63,986 nt of DNA, taken from contig JACPFR010000037.1 in assembly GCA_016182905.1 (NCBI GenBank), positions 1 to 63,986 on the forward strand, given 5' to 3'. Below are positions 59,327 to 63,986 of the stretch, one piece after another (positions within the stretch are counted from its first letter, which is position 1; every line of letters starts with the position of its first letter). Source of the stretch: Elusimicrobiota bacterium (lineage in GTDB: Bacteria > Elusimicrobiota > Elusimicrobia > UBA1565 > UBA9628). The notes beneath the pieces are model-generated. The model worked only from the letters and a program-made list of their open reading frames with translations. It was not told the DNA's origin and searched no databases. The position numbers and the translations under genes were made by a program.

Positions 59327-60055
59327 CTAGAAGCCGGGCGTGATGTTGGGGCAGCGGGTCTTCAGGAACGCGGAGAGCTGAGCGTCAGTGTGCTTGAGCT
59401 CGTGGTCGCCGTTGGCGTAGGCGAATATCTCCGTATTCTTGACCGTGCACAGGTGGCCGAAGGCGTCGCGGAAGGTCGAGTCCGCCTTCGGGCGCCCGGC
59501 CGGCGACTCGCCCATGCGGAAGCCGGCGTCGAGCATGAGTCCTTGATAGCTCGTGATCTCCACGCCTCCGCGGTCGGCGGGGTCGATGCGGGGCGCGACC
59601 ACGACGGAGCCGCGATCGAGCGACGCGATCTGGGAGGTAGCCGGGTCGATGACCACGCGCCCGCCGTCGGCCATGACCACGGACACGGTGCCGGCCGTCT
59701 TGTCCATTTCAAGGGACAACGCTCCGGTCCGTGGAAAAAAGTAGAACTCGCGGGCCGAGGTCAGGTTGGGGTTGTTGTCCTCGCCGTCGCCGTAGGAATT
59801 AAAGACCATCAGCAGGCCGTTGCTGAAGAAGCCGTAGCTCCGGTAGATCAGGTCGGTCACGAGCATCGAGCCGATCGAGACATAGCACTTGCCCGAGGAG
59901 AAGCCGTCGGCGTACCCCTGCGTGTTGCCGACGTGCGAGGGCTCGACGCGCGGGCAGGCGCCGGCCGACGCCAGGGCTTTGAAAGCGGGGAGACGCAGAG
60001 ACGCGGACGACGACAGCGGCAGGCACAGCAACGCGAGGGCGAGCGCTATTCTCAT
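59327..60055 (-). CDS. Exported protein of unknown function
   Basis: The 242-residue product has a signal peptide (cleavage around SSSA-S) and a beta-rich mature domain with ACPRVEPSHVGNTQGYADGFSSGKCYVSIGSM, GFFSNGLLMVFNSYGDGEDNNP, and a Cys-containing end (RCPNITPGF). Three or four cysteines could form disulfides. No family is recognised. It is followed on the same strand after 7 nt by the glycosidase-like gene, so the two are probably co-transcribed. Start 6 nt after a TAGCCT box. Confidence 0.7.
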   Translation of the reverse strand: MRIALALALLCLPLSSSASLRLPAFKALASAGACPRVEPSHVGNTQGYADGFSSGKCYVSIGSMLVTDLIYRSYGFFSNGLLMVFNSYGDGEDNNPNLTSAREFYFFPRTGALSLEMDKTAGTVSVVMADGGRVVIDPATSQIASLDRGSVVVAPRIDPADRGGVEITSYQGLMLDAGFRMGESPAGRPKADSTFRDAFGHLCTVKNTEIFAYANGDHELKHTDAQLSAFLKTRCPNITPGF

Positions 60056-60061
60056 GCCCGA

Positions 60062-60067
60062 AGGCTA
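60062..60067 (-). promoter_or_regulatory. -10 box TAGCCT, leaderless start at 60055
   Basis: TAGCCT on the minus strand ends 6 nt before the ATG. Confidence 0.45.
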
Positions 60068-60093
60068 ACAATTTCGGGCGGGCTTTTGGACGG

Positions 60094-60438
60094 CTAAAGG
60101 GCGCCGCTGTCCTCCCTTTTTAGCACCCTCCCGCGGCCCACGATCTTCGGCCCCTCCCGCACCGTGAAGGTCGCGCCGGGCGTCAATTCCCGGTAGTCGA
60201 CCTGGGGGTGATACATCAGGTCCATGCGGACCGTGGCCGTGTCGCCGGGAGCCAGCTGGAGCGGCGCGCGGCGGAAGGCCACGCCGAGGAGGGTCCCGGA
60301 CGGGCTCTTCGCCTTCGGGTCGCCCACGACGAGGTGGGGCATGTAGAAGGGGCTGCCGGGCTCGAGGCGGAGCGGGACGGCGCGGCCGCCTTCCTCGGTC
60401 TTGAGAAAAGTGACTTCGGCCTCGATGGCTGGGGTCAC
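60094..60438 (-). CDS. Stand-alone EF-Tu domain-III-like protein
   Basis: The 114-residue product resembles only the C-terminal beta-barrel domain of EF-Tu: IEAEVTFLKTEEGGRAVPLRLEPGSPFYMPH, LAPGDTATVRMDLMYHPQVDYRELTPGATFTVREGPKIVGRGRVL. The last stretch copies the EF-Tu ending (FAIREGGRTVGAGVV). There is no GTPase domain. Such truncated EF-Tu-like proteins are found in scattered bacteria with unknown roles. There is no signal peptide. It lies 13 bp downstream of the gene at 60452 on the same strand. Confidence 0.75.
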   Translation of the reverse strand: MTPAIEAEVTFLKTEEGGRAVPLRLEPGSPFYMPHLVVGDPKAKSPSGTLLGVAFRRAPLQLAPGDTATVRMDLMYHPQVDYRELTPGATFTVREGPKIVGRGRVLKREDSGAL

Positions 60439-60451
60439 GGGATGGGCGCCG

Positions 60452-60976
60452 CTACCGGCCCTTCGCCTCGCTTTTCGCCTTGCCCGGGGCGGCGGCTCGC
60501 TTCAAATACAGCTGAAAGCGCGGGTTCGCCGCTCGGTCGAAATACGTCAGGACCATGTCCCCTTTCCCGTGCCGCACGACGCGGCCCCTCAACCGCGTTT
60601 CCGTCGCCTTCTTCGTCAGACTGCAGCTCGCGACGTCCGGCGTCTCTATCCCTGGGAATCGCATCGACATGACGCCGCTTTGTTCGATCTGGTAGGTGTC
60701 GCGCGAGACGATGTTCGCTTTGGAAAAAGTCGCGAGCATCTCCCGCGGGATGGGCGCGCTGTTCGCGATCCGCGAAAAAGTCCCGTTCTCGAGGAATCGA
60801 TAGGCTTGGTATCTGTTGCGCCCCGTCAGATCCTCGGTGCCCGGGAACAAGTCGTAGATCTCCCACACGCCGGCCACCGTCTTGCCGCTGCAAGGACTGA
60901 TGTCGGCGGTCTGCTGCGCCGTCAAAGGCGCGGCCGAGAGAAGCAGCGGGACAATAAAACTCATGCCGAGCATCAT
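60452..60976 (-). CDS. Exported protein of unknown function
   Basis: The ATG at 60976 has GGAGG 5 nt upstream, giving 174 residues with a signal peptide (LLLSAAPLTAQ). The mature part carries two Cys (ISPCSGKTVAGVWEIYDL, VASCSLTKKATE) and the lipocalin-like pattern of an 8-stranded barrel: VWEIYDLFPG, YRFLENGTFSRI, TYQIEQSGVMSMRF, ETRLRGRVVRH, MVLTYFD. This could be a META/lipocalin-like fold, but the assignment is only by look. The tail is basic (KSEAKGR). Confidence 0.6.
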   Translation of the reverse strand: MMLGMSFIVPLLLSAAPLTAQQTADISPCSGKTVAGVWEIYDLFPGTEDLTGRNRYQAYRFLENGTFSRIANSAPIPREMLATFSKANIVSRDTYQIEQSGVMSMRFPGIETPDVASCSLTKKATETRLRGRVVRHGKGDMVLTYFDRAANPRFQLYLKRAAAPGKAKSEAKGR

Positions 60977-61013
60977 GTTCGCCTCCAGCCGACGCCGCGC
61001 CGCGGCGGCCGCA

Positions 61014-61406
61014 TCAAAGGTTCGTCGTCTTCGTTCCCTTCAACTGAGTGACGAGGATCTTGCCGTCTTTCGCGAATCGGATGGTGATTTGTTGTCCCTT
61101 GGTCCAATCCACCGTGAAATCCTTCTTATAAGGGCCGCCGAGGATACTCACGCGAGCGGGCAACTCCGGAGGCAACGGAAGCGCGTGGACCTCCCCTTCG
61201 AACGCGGGGGCGGACCGGTCCGTGAATTCATCGCTCCAAATCCGGTGGTCGTCGGCGTAAATCTCGATCTTATGACCATAGGAGCTTCCCTGGACGAAAA
61301 GCTTCTGCAGGCGGGGATCGCTCGGCGCACGCGCGCCGTCGTCCGGACGAGAGCAGGCGAACGCGCCGGCGACGAGGATCAGACCAGCCATCCAAAGTTT
61401 CCTCAT
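61014..61406 (-). CDS. Predicted lipoprotein of unknown function
   Basis: The 130-residue product has a signal peptide with lipobox (AGAFAC, Cys18) and a beta-rich mature domain (KLFVQGSSYGHKIEIYADDHRIWSDEF, ARVSILGGPYKKDFTVDWTKGQQITIRFAKDGKI). It is probably anchored in a membrane. No family is recognised. A TACAAT box lies 14 nt before the ATG. It heads the minus-strand run with the genes at 60452 and 60094. Confidence 0.75.
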   Translation of the reverse strand: MRKLWMAGLILVAGAFACSRPDDGARAPSDPRLQKLFVQGSSYGHKIEIYADDHRIWSDEFTDRSAPAFEGEVHALPLPPELPARVSILGGPYKKDFTVDWTKGQQITIRFAKDGKILVTQLKGTKTTNL

Positions 61407-61523
61407 AGTCGATCTTTGGAATTGTACAGCCGGAACCGATTAAATGCCATGGATATCGGATACACCCGCGCCGGGGTCCAGCTGCTGGCGGTAAAGCTCG
61501 GGGAGGGCCCGACCCCAAAAGAA

Positions 61524-61559
61524 GAGCCCCCTCCCCCGCCGAAGCGGTGAAGGGGACTC
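61524..61559 (-). terminator. Probable terminator of pruA
   Basis: On the minus strand GAGTCCCCTTCACC pairs imperfectly with GGCGGGGGAGGGGGCTC around a short loop, followed by TTCTTTTGG. It lies 15 bp after the pruA stop. The 61407-61574 gap holds this and a short unsupported frame at 61449. Confidence 0.5.
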
Positions 61560-61574
61560 CGGCCGGTCCGGGAC

Positions 61575-63209
61575 CTACGCCACGTCGCGGGCCATGAACG
61601 GATACCGGAAGTTCTTCGGCGGCTCGAAGGTCTCCTTGATGGTGCGCGGAGACACCCACCGCATCAGGTTGGTCAAAGACCCCGCCTTGTCGTTCGTCCC
61701 CGACGCGCGCCCGCCGCCGAACGGCTGCTGGCCGACGACGGCCCCGGTGGGCTTGTCGTTGATGTAGAAGTTGCCCGCCGCGTGCTCGAGCGCCCGCTCG
61801 GCCTCCAGGATCACGCGCCGGTCGCGCGCGAACACCGAGCCGGTCAGGGCGTAGGGCGACGTCTGGTCCACGAGCGCCAAGGTCTCCTTCCACTTCTTCT
61901 CCGGGTAGACGTGGATGGTGAGCACCGGCCCGAAGACCTCCTCGCACATCGTCAGGCTCTTCGGGTCGGCGGACTCGATGACCGTCGGCGTGATGAAATA
62001 GCCCTTCGAGGAGTCGTAGGTGCCGCCGCACACGATCTTGTTGCCCTTGACCTTCTTGGCCGCGTCGATGTAGCGCACGATGCCCTCGTAAGCGCGCTTG
62101 TCGATGACGGCGTTGACGAAGTTCCCGGGGTCCTCCGGAGAGCCGACTTCCACGGTCGCCAACATATCCTTAAGGGCCTTGCGCACCTTGGGCCATTGGT
62201 TGGCCGGGATGTACGCGCGCGAGGCGGCCGAGCACTTCTGGCCCTGGAACTCGAAGGCGCCGCGCACGAGGGCGGTGGCGACCGCGTCGGGATCGGCCGA
62301 CTCGTGCATGAGCACGAAGTCCTTGCCGCCGGTCTCGCCGACGAGGCGCGGGTAGCCCTTGTACTTGGAGATGTTCTCGCCGACCGTCTTCCACATGGAG
62401 TGGAACACGGGGGTGCTGCCGGTGAAGTGCACGCCCGCGAAGTCCGGGTGGTTGAGGATCGTGTCGGAGATCTCGCCGGCGGGTCCCGTGACCATGTTGA
62501 TGACGCCCGGCGGCAGGCCCGCCTCGAGGAGGAGCTTCATGATGAAGTGGGCGGTGTAGACCGTGGAGGTGGCCGGCTTCCAGACGACGGTGTTGCCCAT
62601 CAGGGCCGGGGCCGTGGGCAGGTTGCCCGCGATCGCGGTGAAGTTGAAGGGCGTGATGGCCCAGACGAAGCCCTCGAGCGGGCGGTACTCGATGCGGTTC
62701 CACATCCCGCGCGAGCTGTTGGGCTGGTTCTCATAGATCTCCTCGGCGAACTTCGGGTTGAAGCGCAGGAAGTCGATGAGCTCGCAGGCGGAGTCGATCT
62801 CGGCCTGATAGAGGTTCTTGGACTGGCAGAGCATGGTGGCCGCGTTGAGCGTCCAGCGCCAGTCGCCGGCCAGCAGGTCGGCGGCCTTGAGGAAGATGGC
62901 GGCGCGGTCCTGGAAGGGCATGCGCGCCCAATCTTTCTTTGCTTTTAGGGCCGCCGCGATGGCTTTCTTGGTATCGGCGGCGGAGCCCATGTGAAATTTG
63001 CCCAGAAGCTGTTCGTGATCGTACGGAGAACGGATCTCGACTTTTTTCCCAGTCCGGACCTCTTCGCCTCCGATATATAGGGGAATATCGACTTTCTTCG
63101 CCTTCATCTCGTTGAGGCGGGCGAAGAACTTGGCGCGCTCCGGGGAGCCGGGCGCGTAGGAGAGGACGGGCTCATTGACGGGGGTCGGGATGAAGGATCG
63201 AGAGTTCAT
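61575..63209 (-). CDS. pruA: L-glutamate gamma-semialdehyde (1-pyrroline-5-carboxylate) dehydrogenase
   Basis: The 544-residue product is a full-length PruA of the single-domain type (TIGR01236-like): TPVNEPVLSYAPGSPERAKF at the N-terminus, GFVWAITPFNFTAIAGNLPTAPALMGNTVVWKP, LVGETGGKDFVL with catalytic Glu, and FEFQGQKCSAASRAYIP with the catalytic Cys. It oxidises glutamate semialdehyde to glutamate with NAD+, the last step of proline breakdown. The proline dehydrogenase gene is not in this window. The start is 6 nt after a TATCAT box. It is divergent from the gene at 63361. Confidence 0.96.
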   Translation of the reverse strand: MNSRSFIPTPVNEPVLSYAPGSPERAKFFARLNEMKAKKVDIPLYIGGEEVRTGKKVEIRSPYDHEQLLGKFHMGSAADTKKAIAAALKAKKDWARMPFQDRAAIFLKAADLLAGDWRWTLNAATMLCQSKNLYQAEIDSACELIDFLRFNPKFAEEIYENQPNSSRGMWNRIEYRPLEGFVWAITPFNFTAIAGNLPTAPALMGNTVVWKPATSTVYTAHFIMKLLLEAGLPPGVINMVTGPAGEISDTILNHPDFAGVHFTGSTPVFHSMWKTVGENISKYKGYPRLVGETGGKDFVLMHESADPDAVATALVRGAFEFQGQKCSAASRAYIPANQWPKVRKALKDMLATVEVGSPEDPGNFVNAVIDKRAYEGIVRYIDAAKKVKGNKIVCGGTYDSSKGYFITPTVIESADPKSLTMCEEVFGPVLTIHVYPEKKWKETLALVDQTSPYALTGSVFARDRRVILEAERALEHAAGNFYINDKPTGAVVGQQPFGGGRASGTNDKAGSLTNLMRWVSPRTIKETFEPPKNFRYPFMARDVA

Positions 63210-63215
63210 GGCGGG

Positions 63216-63221
63216 ATGATA
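63216..63221 (-). promoter_or_regulatory. -10 box TATCAT, leaderless start of pruA
   Basis: TATCAT on the minus strand ends 6 nt before the ATG of pruA. Confidence 0.6.
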
Positions 63222-63265
63222 TCACAAAAAACCGGCCGCGGCCCTGACCGCGGGCAAGGCGATTC

Positions 63266-63309
63266 ACTACTGATAATCACTATTCCCGGGAACAGTGATT
63301 ATCAGTAGT
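63266..63309. repeat. 44-bp near-perfect palindrome between pruA and the divergent gene
   Basis: The arms ACTACTGATAATCACT and AGTGATTATCAGTAGT are exact complements, and the centre TTCCCGGGAA is itself palindromic, with a single A/C mismatch pair beside it. The symmetry extends with one mismatch to 63263-63312. It lies 57 bp from the pruA start and 52 bp from the start at 63361. It could be an operator, a mobile palindromic element or a bidirectional hairpin. Confidence 0.9.
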
Positions 63310-63324
63310 AAATGCCCACGCGGG

Positions 63325-63353
63325 TGGACAAACTTATGTTTTGCCGTTACAAT
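63325..63353 (+). promoter_or_regulatory. Promoter TGGACA-17-TACAAT, leaderless start at 63361
   Basis: TGGACA (63325-63330) and TACAAT (63348-63353) are 17 nt apart. The -10 ends 7 nt before the ATG, predicting a leaderless mRNA. Confidence 0.7.
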
Positions 63354-63360
63354 CCGGGCG

Positions 63361-63888
63361 ATGAGCGTCTCCGCCCACCTGACCCCCGAGCCCGAAAGGC
63401 GTCTCTGGCTCATACTCGAAAGCATGCGCCACGAGGTGGACTCGGCCGACCTGCGCATCGGCGGCATCACCGCGTTCGCGGCGGCGGAGTTGGCGTTCCT
63501 GCGGATACTGCTCCCGGTCGGCGCCCCGGGAGTGCTCGCGCTCGCGGCGCTGACCGCGGCCTTGCCGCTCGGGGTGTTCGCCTTCACCCCCCTGAGGCGC
63601 CTGCCCCCGTGGCTGCAGTTCCTCGAGCCGCGCCGGGAGAAGATGCGCGCCGAGGACAGCCTGATCACGGTCGACGACCTGGTCAAGTACAGCCACGGCG
63701 ACCTGATCTTCCGCCTGGACAAGTACCTCGGCGGAGGCATCACCGCGACGCCGTACTACGAGGACGTCGTCGGCCAGATCGTGGAGAACGCGCGCGTGGC
63801 CTGGCGCAAGCAGCGCCTGCTGCGATACGCGTGCTTCGTCGTCGGGCTGGGCCAGCTCGGCCTGCTCGGCCGGCTGATCTGGCGCTAG
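63361..63888 (+). CDS. Small membrane protein, possibly PycTM/DUF5706-like
   Basis: The ATG at 63361 gives 175 residues. An N-terminal helix (RRLWLILESMRHEVDSADLRIGGITAFAAAEL) leads into a hydrophobic pair (LPVGAPGVLALAALTAALPLGVFAF), then a cytoplasmic region with DDLVKYSHGDLIFRLDKYLGGG, and a last transmembrane helix (LLRYACFVVGLGQLGLLGRL). The layout of two central helices, a ~60-residue loop and a terminal helix resembles the Pycsar effector-type PycTM proteins, but no cyclase gene is in this window. I rate that as a possibility only. Beyond the stop (63889-63986) there is only a GC-rich hairpin. Confidence 0.6.
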   Translation: MSVSAHLTPEPERRLWLILESMRHEVDSADLRIGGITAFAAAELAFLRILLPVGAPGVLALAALTAALPLGVFAFTPLRRLPPWLQFLEPRREKMRAEDSLITVDDLVKYSHGDLIFRLDKYLGGGITATPYYEDVVGQIVENARVAWRKQRLLRYACFVVGLGQLGLLGRLIWR

Positions 63889-63986
63889 GAACGTGAGCAA
63901 GTAGTCGGATTTAAAGGCTTCAACGGCATTGCCCCCCAACGGAATGGCCGCCCCCGCGGGGGGCGGCCAGGATCGTCGCCTTCGGC

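Noticed and set aside
61449-61550. 33-codon frame beginning MDIGYTRAGVQLLAV and ending in a poly-Pro tail
   Set aside because: No Shine-Dalgarno site or convincing -10 box, and its 3' half is the pruA terminator hairpin.
63361-63888. Reading the small membrane protein as part of a Pycsar or CBASS defence system
   Set aside because: The layout resembles PycTM effectors, but no cyclase, CD-NTase or other defence gene is present before the window ends, so the system cannot be claimed.
63946-63968. GC-only 10-bp hairpin near the window end considered as a terminator
   Set aside because: GGCCGCCCCC/GGGGGCGGCC has a 3-nt loop but no T run on either strand, and the next gene is outside the window.

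Overview
This is a 64-kb piece of a high-G+C bacterial chromosome with an outer membrane. That envelope is shown by an Mla-type lipid ABC system (mlaE-F-D), a Pal-like OmpA-domain lipoprotein, an MltA lytic transglycosylase, LytM-type peptidases and many Sec- or lipoprotein-exported proteins. The gene mix resembles Elusimicrobiota or a similar deep-branching diderm: TIGR03545/03546 pair, SPFH/zinc-ribbon protein, and exported proteins with long Pro/Ala-rich stretches. That is an inference with no rRNA or database support. I see no rRNA, tRNA, CRISPR array, prophage or complete insertion sequence.

Layout. 1-5.9 kb: exported metallopeptidase-like protein (cut by the window edge), a lipoprotein, secreted RNase T2, MltA, DUF309. 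5.9-17.9 kb: CWC cysteine-rich protein, LexA with its SOS promoter, an exported possible cysteine peptidase, TIGR03546/TIGR03545/metallophosphoesterase operon, a caspase-like lipoprotein with an EF-hand beside an SPFH protein, a Tim44/zinc-ribbon/TerB protein, and cysS-SpoU methyltransferase-CDF transporter-phosphatase-TPK. 21-38 kb: a trehalose/maltose block. It contains a membrane-anchored OtsA, a sugar ABC transporter operon ending in otsB, a LysR regulator and a TreS-maltokinase fusion, with Pal/M23/NfeD/slipin genes between. 38-43 kb: EamA, IspDF, PIN-TRAM and SOS-controlled radA. 43-51 kb: a truncated HNH-family protein meeting mlaD tail to tail, then the minus-strand operon rpsF-ssb-rpsR-rplI-dnaB-alr-mlaE-mlaF-mlaD. 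51-64 kb: TPR protein, small HTH protein, a 73-aa internally duplicated protein, PanE-like and FolD-like enzymes, DUF808, a secreted methyltransferase-like protein, an ORF6N protein with an unusual palindrome array, several exported unknowns, PruA, and a small membrane protein that may resemble PycTM proteins.

Main observations. (1) Eighteen genes have a TANNNT -10 box ending exactly 6-7 nt before the start codon, several with a -35 box at 17-18 nt. This predicts widespread leaderless transcription, alongside a second class of genes with Shine-Dalgarno sites. (2) Four 25-bp-type palindromes lie in and before an ORF6N gene, and the arms of the three intact copies differ by compensating changes. 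(3) Other isolated long palindromes: one inside the thiamine pyrophosphokinase gene, a near-perfect 44-bp one between pruA and a divergent gene, and one at the expected transcript start of the HNH-family gene. (4) dnaB is much less G+C-rich than both neighbours, with borders at the gene ends. (5) The mlaD/HNH-family junction looks like a deletion scar. (6) Two matching LexA boxes control lexA and radA.
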